DNA from: Streptomyces sp. CB02400
Lineage (GTDB): Bacteria > Actinomycetota > Actinomycetes > Streptomycetales > Streptomycetaceae
Assembly (NCBI RefSeq): GCF_001905725.1
Contig: NZ_LIWB01000020.1
Coordinates: 1-64,000, forward strand
Reading direction: 5' to 3'
DNA length: 64,000 nt
Shown here: positions 9,150-17,041 of the stretch, piece after piece
How the letters are laid out: each line of letters opens with the position of its first letter
Numbering within the stretch: position 1 is the stretch's first letter
Made by a program: the position numbers and the translations under genes
Notes under the pieces: model-generated
What the model was told of the DNA's origin: nothing
What the model saw: only the letters and a program-made list of their open reading frames with translations
The model's database searches: none

Positions 9150-10822
9150 CAGGCGCTCGCCTCCCTGACCTCGGGCATCGGCTCCTTCAGCGCGGGCGTC
9201 GGCTCCCCCACCGCGGACATCTCCCCCGCCGCGGGTGCGGAGGTGCTCTCGACGGCCACGGTGAGGTCGTCCGCGGTCAGGTCGCCGTCCACGGACCGCA
9301 GGACCGTGGACCGGCCGGGTGTGCGCCACGCGGTCAGCCGGATGCCGAGGTCCGCGTCGTCCGCCTGTGCGCCGTCGAGCAGGAAATCGCCGCTTTCCCG
9401 GTGCAGCCGGGCGTTGCCGAGTGCGGTGGTGAGCAGCTCCAGCAGCAGTCGCATGGCGGGGGCGCCGAGCCGCACCTGGTCGAACCGGCCGGACGCGCTG
9501 CTCAGTTCTTCGGCCGCCGTCCGCCGGGCCTCGGCCTGCTGCCGGGCCTGTTCCATGAGGCGGCGCTTCTGCTCGCTGTGGTCCTCGGCCGCCGCCGCGC
9601 GTCCGCGCGGTGATCTGCTGCCGCGCTCGCGCAGCGCCACCGGCACGTCCACCACGGGTCCGGTCCACCAGCTCACATAGGCGGGTACGGACCGGTCGGG
9701 GTCGGGCGCGACTCCCAGGTGCCGTGCGCCGTAGAGTCCGAAGGCGGCGACCGCCAGGTCGTGGGCCTCCTCCGGTTCCGCGGCGTCGAACCAGGCCGCG
9801 AGCCGCAGCAGGTCCTTGCGGCGGGACATCTCGCCGGAGGCCGAGCGCAGCATCCGCTTGGCGTTGGCGAGGAGCGACTGCAGGGCGCGCAGGGTGGCGT
9901 CCCGTAGCTGGTCCACCTGGCTGGAGTGCGCTCCGGTGGCGGTGAACCACTCCCGCATGCCTTCCCAGTCCGCCAGGTCACGTCCACGGCTGCGCTGCAC
10001 CCGTGTCTCGGGCAGTCCGTCGGCGGGTGCTCCGATGCCCGCCGTGTGCGCGTCGATGCGGGCGAGCAGCGCCGGCAGGTGCGGCCGGACGGCGTCCAGG
10101 TGGGCCGCGATGCGCGGGCCCCGGAAGGAGACGTCCTCGGTGATGGCCTCCACGTAGTCGAGCAGCAGTTCCTTGAAGCCCTGGTACTCGGCGGAGTCGA
10201 GGTCGTAGCGTGCCAGCACTTGGCCGAGGTAGGCGTAGAAGTCCCGGACGGACTCCGCGAAGCCGGTGAACTGCACGAAGAGTGTGCTGATCCGCTCCAG
10301 TGCCTGCTGCGGGTCCGCTCCGCCCGGCGCCGCGGCCATGGCGGCGAGCTCGCGCAGACCTCGGTCGACCAGCGCCAGCAGCTCGCTGCTCACCTCGCGG
10401 GCCGCGTCCGCCCCGGCCAGCACCTCGTCCGCGTCGCGCTGCACGCGCTCCCCCAGCTTGGAGAGCTGGTAGCGGGAGCGGGAGCGCTGGTACTCGGAGA
10501 TGCTCGTCGCCCTGACGGTGTGGGTGCTGCGCAGCAGATTGCCCCAGCGCACGAGCTCCTCGAGCCTGCGGGTGAGCGTCTCCGCGTCCGGTCCCGCCCC
10601 CGGGCCGCCGCGCTCGGCCAGCTTGGTGAGCAGGTCGGGCACGGACAGGTCCGCCAGCAGCGTGCCGCAGAACACGCGCATCACCGCGACGTACTCCAGG
10701 CGCTCGGGCGCGCTGAGGTACGCGTACGCGCTCAGCCGCTGCCAGGCCTCCGCGTCCGTTTCCTGCCCCTGCGGTGCGTTTCTTTCTTTCCCCTCCACAT
10801 CGTCGAGACTACGGACCGCCAC
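9149..10822 (-). CDS. jetA: Wadjet type II subunit JetA (DUF2397/TIGR02677)
   Basis: First gene of the Wadjet operon, 557 aa from GTG 10822. JetA is the MksF/kleisin-like subunit that bridges the SMC-like JetC heads. The N-terminal block AWQRLSAYAYLSAPERLEYV, followed by a helix-rich body, matches TIGR02677 in my memory, and the length is typical. The start is uncertain: there is no clear Shine-Dalgarno before 10822, and an in-frame GTG at 10798 is preceded by a TAGTCT that could be a -10 of a leaderless transcript. The cytoplasmic complex needs no other gene. No frameshift or internal stop is visible in any of the four jet genes. Confidence 0.87.
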   Translation of the reverse strand: MAVRSLDDVEGKERNAPQGQETDAEAWQRLSAYAYLSAPERLEYVAVMRVFCGTLLADLSVPDLLTKLAERGGPGAGPDAETLTRRLEELVRWGNLLRSTHTVRATSISEYQRSRSRYQLSKLGERVQRDADEVLAGADAAREVSSELLALVDRGLRELAAMAAAPGGADPQQALERISTLFVQFTGFAESVRDFYAYLGQVLARYDLDSAEYQGFKELLLDYVEAITEDVSFRGPRIAAHLDAVRPHLPALLARIDAHTAGIGAPADGLPETRVQRSRGRDLADWEGMREWFTATGAHSSQVDQLRDATLRALQSLLANAKRMLRSASGEMSRRKDLLRLAAWFDAAEPEEAHDLAVAAFGLYGARHLGVAPDPDRSVPAYVSWWTGPVVDVPVALRERGSRSPRGRAAAAEDHSEQKRRLMEQARQQAEARRTAAEELSSASGRFDQVRLGAPAMRLLLELLTTALGNARLHRESGDFLLDGAQADDADLGIRLTAWRTPGRSTVLRSVDGDLTADDLTVAVESTSAPAAGEMSAVGEPTPALKEPMPEVREASA

Positions 10823-11005
10823 TGACAGCGCACAGCGGGGTGGGGGTGGACCGAACGATCAGGCATCTCATTCGATCAGTTACGGACACGATTGATTGTT
10901 TCTATATCGATTACGGCCAGAGATTACGGGTCGCCCAGGTACGTGGTCGTCTCGGCCTCGTCCAGGCAGGCTTCCCCGAGGGCGGCCCTGTGTTCCCTGC
11001 AGCCG
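10823..11005. promoter_or_regulatory. Intergenic region upstream of the Wadjet operon
   Basis: The stretch contains an AT-rich island (10885-10930, unusual for this genome) and a direct repeat CGATCAG (near 10856 and 10874). The minus strand has possible -10 elements such as TATAGA within 10890-10910, but no convincing -35, so I only mark the region as the likely jetABCD promoter. Confidence 0.4.
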
Positions 11006-11036
11006 GGCCGCCCCCCTCGGAAGGAGGGGGACGGCC
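11006..11036. terminator. Hairpin after the alpha-amylase gene
   Basis: Inverted repeat with a 7-bp core (CCCCCTC at 11012-11018 with GAGGGGG at 11024-11030), extended by GGCCG/CGGCC after a one-base mismatch. It is placed about 32 bp downstream of the amylase stop on the minus strand. Confidence 0.6.
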
Positions 11037-11067
11037 GTACGGACAGCGAGCGGAGAGGCGGGGAACG

Positions 11068-12792
11068 TCAGCCGCGCCAGGTGTCGTTGAGGGTGGTCCG
11101 GGTCGAAGTGACGGTCGCGGTGCGGTTGGCGCCGCTCTCCCAGGTCACGTTCCCCGACTCGTCCTTGCGGATGTACTTGTACTCGAAGGACGTGCCTTCG
11201 GGGAGTTCCACGTCCAGCTTCCACACCGGGTAGGCGGCCGGGTCGAGCTTGAGGGCGCTGCCCGGGTTCCAGTTGCCCAGTTCCGGCCGGTTGCCTGTCA
11301 CGTAGATGTTCTGGCCCCAGCTGGTGGTGGCGTTGACGGCGAAGGACACGCCGGGGGTCACCGGGTCGGGATCGGGGACGGTGCCGCCGTCGCAGTTCCG
11401 GGCGCCCGCGTGCAGGGCCAGGGCCGTGTCGGCACCGAGGGTGGCGGTGAACCGGCCGGATCCGTCGACGGTGACACCCTTGCCGGACTGGACGTCGCAG
11501 TAGTCGCCGGCGGGCAGCGAGGTCTGGAACGTGCGGGTCAGCGAGGAGCCCTCGTGGTTGATGGCGACGTACGCCTTGGAGCCGCGTCCGAAGGCGATCT
11601 GGTCACCGCCGTTGTCCCACCAGTCGGTCACGGCCTGGCCGCGGGCGGTGTTGCGGAAGCCGACCATGGAGGAGATCTCGCGCCAGGCGTGCTGGCACTT
11701 CCAGCCGTCGCTGTAACAGGCGTTCACCTGACCGCCGTTGGGCGGGCCTGCGTCGCGGTCGGTGAACTCGTAGCCGGAGTGGACGTCGGGGCTGCCGTAG
11801 GGCCAGGCCAGCATGAAGACGTGGGCCAGGGTGTAGTCGGCGCCGTCCTTGTAGCTGAGGGTGTCGCCGCCGCGCTCGGTGTCGTGGTTGGCGACGAAGA
11901 CGTCGGACTTGTCCGAGGCCATGTAGCCCCAGCTCTCGCCGAAGTTCTTCAGGTACGCGAGGTTCTCACCGGTGAAGATCCGCTTGAGGTCACGTGCGTA
12001 GCGGAACTCCTGGACGTCGCCGCTGCCGAGGTACTCGGACGGGGAGACGGCCTCGCCCGCGCCGTGGATGGCCTCGTGCTTCCAGTACACGTCCGGATTG
12101 CCGAGCCGGGACTTGATGTTCGCCAGGTCACCGGCGGCCATGTGTTTGGCCGCGTCGATCCGGAAGCCGTCGACGCCGAGGGACAGCAGGTCGTTGAGGT
12201 AGCCGGCGATCCTCCCCCGTACGTAGTCCTCGCCGGTGTCCAGGTCGGCGAGGCCGACCAGCTCGCACTCCTGGACGTTGAAGCGGTCGCCGTAGTTGTT
12301 GCCGATCTGCGAGGTGCAGTTGTCGAAGTCCGGCGCCGAGTAGATGCCCGGGTAGTCGTACTTGGTGTACGACGAGCCGCCGGTCCCGGTGCCGTTGCCG
12401 GCCGACATGTGGTTGATGACCGAGTCGGCGATGACCTTCACACCCGCCGCGTGACACGTGTCGACCATGCTCTTGAACTGCCCGCGGTCACCGAGACGGC
12501 CCGCGATCTTGTAGCTCACCGGCTGGTAGGAGGTCCACCACTGCCCGCCCTGGATGTGCTCCTGCGGCGGGGAGACCTGGACGAAGCCGTAGCCGGCCGG
12601 GCCGAGGGTGTCGGTGCACGCCTTGGCCACCGAGTCGAACTTCCACTCGAACATCACCGCGGTGACGTCCTTGTCGCCGGGCGGGGCCGCCTGCGCCGGT
12701 GCCGCGGCGGTGAGGAGGCTGCCGGCCACGCCGGCGGTGAGGGCGAGCGCCGCGGCGGTGGTTCTGCGTGCTCTGCTGGTACTCCGGTGCAT
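11068..12792 (-). CDS. aml: Secreted alpha-amylase, GH13 with C-terminal CBM20
   Basis: 574 aa from ATG 12792 (MHRSTSRARR), the start that gives a clean Sec signal peptide ending near APAQA-APP (residues 35-37). Endo-hydrolysis of alpha-1,4 bonds in starch, outside the cell. The GH13 barrel (about residues 40-370) has the nucleophile D213 in GFRIDAAKHM, probable acid/base E240 in KHEAIHG and the transition-state stabiliser D304 in VANHDTER. An all-beta C domain follows, then a linker PDPDPVTPG and a CBM20 starch-binding module over the last 95 residues (NIYVTGNRPELGNWNPGSAL). Length and layout match the streptomycete alpha-amylases of the animal type. Divergently transcribed from the second amylase, with an inverted repeat between them. 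Confidence 0.95.
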   Translation of the reverse strand: MHRSTSRARRTTAAALALTAGVAGSLLTAAAPAQAAPPGDKDVTAVMFEWKFDSVAKACTDTLGPAGYGFVQVSPPQEHIQGGQWWTSYQPVSYKIAGRLGDRGQFKSMVDTCHAAGVKVIADSVINHMSAGNGTGTGGSSYTKYDYPGIYSAPDFDNCTSQIGNNYGDRFNVQECELVGLADLDTGEDYVRGRIAGYLNDLLSLGVDGFRIDAAKHMAAGDLANIKSRLGNPDVYWKHEAIHGAGEAVSPSEYLGSGDVQEFRYARDLKRIFTGENLAYLKNFGESWGYMASDKSDVFVANHDTERGGDTLSYKDGADYTLAHVFMLAWPYGSPDVHSGYEFTDRDAGPPNGGQVNACYSDGWKCQHAWREISSMVGFRNTARGQAVTDWWDNGGDQIAFGRGSKAYVAINHEGSSLTRTFQTSLPAGDYCDVQSGKGVTVDGSGRFTATLGADTALALHAGARNCDGGTVPDPDPVTPGVSFAVNATTSWGQNIYVTGNRPELGNWNPGSALKLDPAAYPVWKLDVELPEGTSFEYKYIRKDESGNVTWESGANRTATVTSTRTTLNDTWRG

Positions 12793-13187
12793 GGAGTCTC
12801 CCGTGTGAGGATGCGGGTGTCCCGGGTGCCGGCCGACGGATGACTGGGGAGTCGACCCACCCTTGCAATGCCTTGCAGAAAGATGACTGCAAGATGTTGC
12901 GGTCGTGACCGTAAGGGCAACGTTCAACTACGGTCAACCCCTTCGACGTCCCGCCTCTCCACAGCTCGTGACGTGTCGTCAGTCGGCCCGCGGGGCGAGC
13001 ATGTTCAGGGGCGGCGCGGCAGAAAGTCGAAGCGAGACCCCTTTACGGCGCCGTTCCGCGCCGGTAACTTGCCGCTGCCGTAAGTGCTTTCTGAAATTTT
13101 CCGTTCGAACTTTCACCGTCCGGGCGCCCAGACCGCCCGTACCCCCTCACCTCGCCTCCCCTCCCCACGCCTCCTCCGGAGACACAC
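12793..13187. promoter_or_regulatory. Divergent promoter region of the two amylase genes
   Basis: 395 bp between oppositely oriented secreted amylases. It contains the CTTGCAG/CTGCAAG inverted repeat (12872-12893), a further CTTGCAA at 12862, and a GGTCGTGACC palindrome near 12901. No small gene is evident. Confidence 0.55.
12872..12893. promoter_or_regulatory. CTTGCAG-n8-CTGCAAG inverted repeat, amylase operator
   Basis: Perfect 7-bp arms (12872-12878 and 12887-12893) about 80 bp upstream of the amylase start. Repeats of this CTTGCAG/CTGCAAG kind are known in streptomycete alpha-amylase promoters, where a LacI-type regulator (Reg1/MalR) acts. The extra CTTGCAA at 12862 could be a third half-site. 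Confidence 0.6.
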
Positions 13188-16184
13188 ATGAGACGCATCC
13201 GCACGCGGCTGCCCGGACGACCACTGGCGACAGCCGTGGCCGTCGGCGCCGTCCTGGGGCTGCTTTCCGTCCCCTCGACCGCCACCCCCTCCCCCAGGAC
13301 CGCCCCCGCCGCCGCCACGGCCGACAACACGGCGACCGTCTTCTACTACACGAAGACGAAGAACTGGGACCGGTACAACCTGCACTACGCGCCCGACGGC
13401 GGTTCCTGGACCGCGGTCCCCGGTGTGGCGATGGAGACCGCCTGCACCGACTGGGTGAAGAAGACGGTCACCCTGGGTACCTCGGAGGGCCTGCAGGCCA
13501 CCTTCAACAACGGCTCGGGCACCTGGGACAACAACTCCGGCAAGAACTACGCCCTCGGCACGGGGAACATCACGGTCAAGGACGGCGTGGTCGCCCACTC
13601 CGACCCCTGCGCCGGCGGCGAGGACCCGGATCCGACGCCGGGGGACGGCAACCGGGCCACCGTCTACTACTCCACCCGGGCCCTCGGCTGGACCACCGCC
13701 AACATCCACTACCAGCCGGCGGGCGGTTCGTGGACCACCGTGCCGGGGGCCGGCATGCAGGGCGCGTGCGCGGGCTGGTGGAAGAAGGACGTCGACCTCG
13801 GCACGGCCACCTCGATGAAGGCCGCGTTCAACAACGGCAACGGCGTGTGGGACAACAACAAGGGCGCCGACTACACCCTGCCCACCGGTGTCACCACCGT
13901 CTCCGACAACACGGTCACCGAGGACGCCGACGACCCGTGCGCCGACGAGGTGCCCGACACACAGGCGCCGACCGCCCCGGCCGAGGTGACCGCCCGGGCG
14001 GACGGCGTGTCCGTCGTGCTGACCTGGGAACCGTCCACCGACGACACGGGCGTCACCACGTACCAGGTCACCCGCACCGGCGGAACCAAGGGCGATCTCG
14101 TGACCGACGTCGGCTCGACCGTCTTCTCCGACACGAACCTGGAGGAGAAGACCACCTACACCTACACCGTCCGGGCCGTGGACGCCGCCGGCAACGTCTC
14201 CGCGGCCTCGGCCGCCGCGACGGCGACCACCGGCACGAAGCCGCCGACGCCCGCCGCCGGCAAGCCGCTTGCCACCGACCCGCGCAAGGACCCGATCTAC
14301 TTCGTCCTCACCGCCCGCTTCGACGACGGCGACAGCTCCAACAACCGCGGCGGCAGCCAGCACGAGAAGTCCGGCAACGCGGCGAACGACGATCCCATGT
14401 TCCGGGGCGACTTCAAGGGCCTGGTCAACAAGCTCGACTACATCAAGGGCCTCGGCTTCTCGGCCGTGTGGATCACCCCGGTGGTCCTCAACCGCTCGGA
14501 CTACGACCACCACGGCTACCACGGCTACGACTTCTACAAGGTGGACCCGCGCCTGGAGTCCGCCGGCGCCTCCTACCAGGACCTCATCGACGCGGCCCAC
14601 GCCAAGGGCATGAAGATCTACCAGGACGTCGTCTACAACCACTCCTCCCGCTGGGGCGCCAAGGGCCTGTTCACCCCGACCGTCTACGGTGTGCGCGACT
14701 CCCAGTGGAGCTGGTACTACGACGAGAAGCAGCCCGGCTTCGAGTACGACGGCCTGACCGTCGACCCCAAGAGCGGAAAGTCCTACTACAACGGCGACCT
14801 GTGGTCCACCGCCGAGCCGTCCGGCAACACCTGCGTCGACTGGGGCACGCCCACCGGCGCCAAGAGCCCCGAGGGCTACACCATCTACAACTGCCAGTGG
14901 CCCAGCCCCACGTCCGGCATGTTCCCCAAGGCGCTCTACCACAACTGCTGGATCGGCAACTGGGAGGGCGAGGACTCCCGTTCCTGCTGGCTGCACGAGG
15001 ACCTCGCCGACTTCGACACCGAGAACGCGCAGGTGCAGAACTATCTGATCGGCGCCTACAACAAGTACATCGACATGGGCGTCGACGGCTTCCGCGTCGA
15101 CACGGCCGTGCACATCCCGCGCACCACCTGGAACCGCCGTTTCCTGCCCGCGATCCAGGAGCGCGTCGCCCAGCAGCACGGCGCCGAGGCCGCGAAGAAC
15201 TTCTTCGTCTTCGGCGAGGTCGCCGCCTTCGTCAACGACAAGTGGAACCGGGGCTCGGTCAACCACTCCGCGCAGTTCTACACGTGGAAGGAGCGCAAGG
15301 AGTACAGCGCCGACGACGAGAAGGCGGCGCTGGAGATGTACGACTACGAGCAGCAGCAGGGGACGGGGAACCAGCCTACGTCCACCAACGCCTTCCTCGA
15401 AGGCAACACGTACCACACCCCGGACCACAGCCGCTTCTCCGGCATGAACGTCATCGACATGCGCATGCACATGAACTTCGGTGACGCGAGCAACGCCTTC
15501 CACAACGGCAAGGACTCCGACGACAGTTACAACGACGCCACGTACAACGTCGTCTACGTCGACAGCCACGACTACGGGCCCAACAAGAGCAGCGAACGCT
15601 ACACGGGCGGCACCGACGCCTGGGCCGAGAACATGTCGCTGATGTGGACGTTCCGCGGCATCCCCACCCTCTACTACGGCTCGGAGATCGAGTTCCAGAA
15701 GGGCAGGAAGATCGACTGCGGCCCGAGTTGCCCGCTGGCCACGACCGGCCGGGCGTACTACGGCGACCATGTCGCCGGCGAGGTGAAGGCCTCCGGCTTC
15801 TCCGAGGTCGACTCGGCCACCGGCGCCGTCGCCACGACGCTGCAGCAGCCGCTCGTCAAGCACGTACAGCGGCTGAACCAGATCCGCCGGGCCGTTCCCG
15901 CACTCCAGATGGGCCAGTACTCCACGGACGGCATCAGCGGCGACATGGCCTTCAAACGGCGCTACACCAGTGGCGGCACGGACAGTTTCGCCCTCGTGAC
16001 CGTCTCGGGCGGAGCGACCTACACCGGCATTCCCAACGGAACCTACCGGGACGCGGTCACCGGCGACACCCGGACCGTCACCAACGGCAGCCTCACCGTG
16101 GCCGCACCGGGGAAGGGCAACCTGCGGGTGTACGTGCTGAACGGCGGCGGGAAGATCGGGGCCGACGGTCCCTATCTCAAGTAG
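13188..16184 (+). CDS. Secreted multidomain GH13 amylase with two starch-binding modules
   Basis: 998 aa from ATG 13188. The signal peptide has an RRIRTR n-region and a hydrophobic core, with cleavage near residues 27-45. Two related beta-sandwich modules follow (about 48-145 and 155-250; repeats of TVFYYTK/TVYYSTR, NIHYQPAGGSWT, FNNGxGxWDNN), most like CBM25/26 starch-binding modules. A fibronectin III domain (about 262-345) precedes the GH13 catalytic domain (about 365-880). Catalytic residues are seen in DGFRVDTAVH (nucleophile), FVFGEVAAF (acid/base) and VYVDSHDYG (third acid). A C-terminal beta domain ends the protein. It acts on starch or related alpha-glucans outside the cell; alpha-amylase is likelier than pullulanase, but I cannot decide. 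Confidence 0.88.
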   Translation: MRRIRTRLPGRPLATAVAVGAVLGLLSVPSTATPSPRTAPAAATADNTATVFYYTKTKNWDRYNLHYAPDGGSWTAVPGVAMETACTDWVKKTVTLGTSEGLQATFNNGSGTWDNNSGKNYALGTGNITVKDGVVAHSDPCAGGEDPDPTPGDGNRATVYYSTRALGWTTANIHYQPAGGSWTTVPGAGMQGACAGWWKKDVDLGTATSMKAAFNNGNGVWDNNKGADYTLPTGVTTVSDNTVTEDADDPCADEVPDTQAPTAPAEVTARADGVSVVLTWEPSTDDTGVTTYQVTRTGGTKGDLVTDVGSTVFSDTNLEEKTTYTYTVRAVDAAGNVSAASAAATATTGTKPPTPAAGKPLATDPRKDPIYFVLTARFDDGDSSNNRGGSQHEKSGNAANDDPMFRGDFKGLVNKLDYIKGLGFSAVWITPVVLNRSDYDHHGYHGYDFYKVDPRLESAGASYQDLIDAAHAKGMKIYQDVVYNHSSRWGAKGLFTPTVYGVRDSQWSWYYDEKQPGFEYDGLTVDPKSGKSYYNGDLWSTAEPSGNTCVDWGTPTGAKSPEGYTIYNCQWPSPTSGMFPKALYHNCWIGNWEGEDSRSCWLHEDLADFDTENAQVQNYLIGAYNKYIDMGVDGFRVDTAVHIPRTTWNRRFLPAIQERVAQQHGAEAAKNFFVFGEVAAFVNDKWNRGSVNHSAQFYTWKERKEYSADDEKAALEMYDYEQQQGTGNQPTSTNAFLEGNTYHTPDHSRFSGMNVIDMRMHMNFGDASNAFHNGKDSDDSYNDATYNVVYVDSHDYGPNKSSERYTGGTDAWAENMSLMWTFRGIPTLYYGSEIEFQKGRKIDCGPSCPLATTGRAYYGDHVAGEVKASGFSEVDSATGAVATTLQQPLVKHVQRLNQIRRAVPALQMGQYSTDGISGDMAFKRRYTSGGTDSFALVTVSGGATYTGIPNGTYRDAVTGDTRTVTNGSLTVAAPGKGNLRVYVLNGGGKIGADGPYLK

Positions 16185-16212
16185 GAGCGGGGCAGGGGGT
16201 GTTCACAGTGCC

Positions 16213-16218
16213 TACACT
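16213..16218 (+). promoter_or_regulatory. TACACT -10 box, leaderless nitroreductase start
   Basis: TACACT ends seven bases before ATG 16226, the geometry of a leaderless streptomycete transcript starting at the A of the start codon. There is no obvious Shine-Dalgarno for this ATG. Confidence 0.5.
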
Positions 16219-16225
16219 CGCGATC

Positions 16226-16963
16226 ATGACCACTGAGACCCCCCTCTCCGGGGCACCGGCCGACGACACCGCCGAACCGGCCCTCTTCGAGACCATGTCC
16301 ACCATGCGGGCCATGCGGCGCCTGAAGCCCGACCCGGTGCCCGGCGACCTCCTGGACCGGCTGATACAGGCGGCCGTCTGGGGCCCCAGCGGCGGCAACA
16401 TGCAGCGCTTCGAGTACGTCGTCGTCACCGACTCCGCGGTCATGGCCGAGCTCGCGCCGCTGTGGAAGCGTTGTGTGGACGCGTACCTGGCCACGACCGG
16501 CAAGTACGCCCCCGCCGGCATGGACGAGGCGGCGTACGCACGCATGGTCGCCGCCATCGAGTACCAGCGCGACCACTTCGCCGAGACCCCGGCGCTGATC
16601 ATCCCCTGCTACCGGTTCCCGGAGCCGAGGATCGAGGAGGAGGGACTGCGCCTCTACGCCGAAGCGCTCGGCGCCGAGGCGACGGAGCGCATGGGGCGGA
16701 TCCAGGAGCGCTTCTCCGCCCTCGCGGAGGGTTCCTGCGTCTACCCGGGCGTGCAGAACCTGCTGCTCGCCGCGCGTGCCCTGGGCCTGGCCGCCAACAT
16801 CACCATCTGGCACCTGTTCCTGGAGAGCGAGTGGAAGGCGGCGCTGGGCATCCCCGACGCCATGAACACCTTCGCCGCCATCCCGGTGGGGTGGCCGCGC
16901 GGCAGGTTCGGTCCGGTGAGCCGCCGCCCGGTCGAGGAGGTCGTGCACCGCGACCGCTGGTAG
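16226..16963 (+). CDS. Nitroreductase family protein
   Basis: 245 aa FMN-dependent nitroreductase-fold protein. Motifs are TMSTMRAMRRLKPDPVP (FMN phosphate-binding N-terminus) and AVWGPSGGNMQRFEYVVV (residues 50-67), plus GVQNLLLAARALGLAANITI in the C-terminal third, all typical of this NAD(P)H-dependent oxidoreductase superfamily. The substrate cannot be told; no signal peptide, so cytosolic. ATG 16226 is chosen for the leaderless -10; a GTG at 16208 in frame, with a GGGG stretch ahead, is the alternative. It ends just before a strong bidirectional terminator shared with the beta-xylosidase operon. Confidence 0.82.
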   Translation: MTTETPLSGAPADDTAEPALFETMSTMRAMRRLKPDPVPGDLLDRLIQAAVWGPSGGNMQRFEYVVVTDSAVMAELAPLWKRCVDAYLATTGKYAPAGMDEAAYARMVAAIEYQRDHFAETPALIIPCYRFPEPRIEEEGLRLYAEALGAEATERMGRIQERFSALAEGSCVYPGVQNLLLAARALGLAANITIWHLFLESEWKAALGIPDAMNTFAAIPVGWPRGRFGPVSRRPVEEVVHRDRW

Positions 16964-16979
16964 GCCGCACGGTGCCCCC

Positions 16980-17027
16980 GAACCCGGCCGGCCCGGACCG
17001 CACACGCGGTCCGGGCCGGCCGGGTTC
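16980..17027. terminator. 22-bp perfect hairpin, bidirectional terminator
   Basis: Arms 16980-17001 and 17006-17027 are perfectly complementary over 22 bp with an ACAC loop, between the convergent nitroreductase and bxlA stops. There is no U-tract, as is usual in streptomycetes. Confidence 0.85.
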
Positions 17028-17041
17028 GGGACGGGTCCGGG

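Noticed and set aside
13188..16184. Pullulanase call for the second secreted GH13 enzyme
   Set aside because: The classical pullulanase YNWGYDP signature is not visible and the two N-terminal modules are CBM25/26-like, so I left it as a GH13 amylase.
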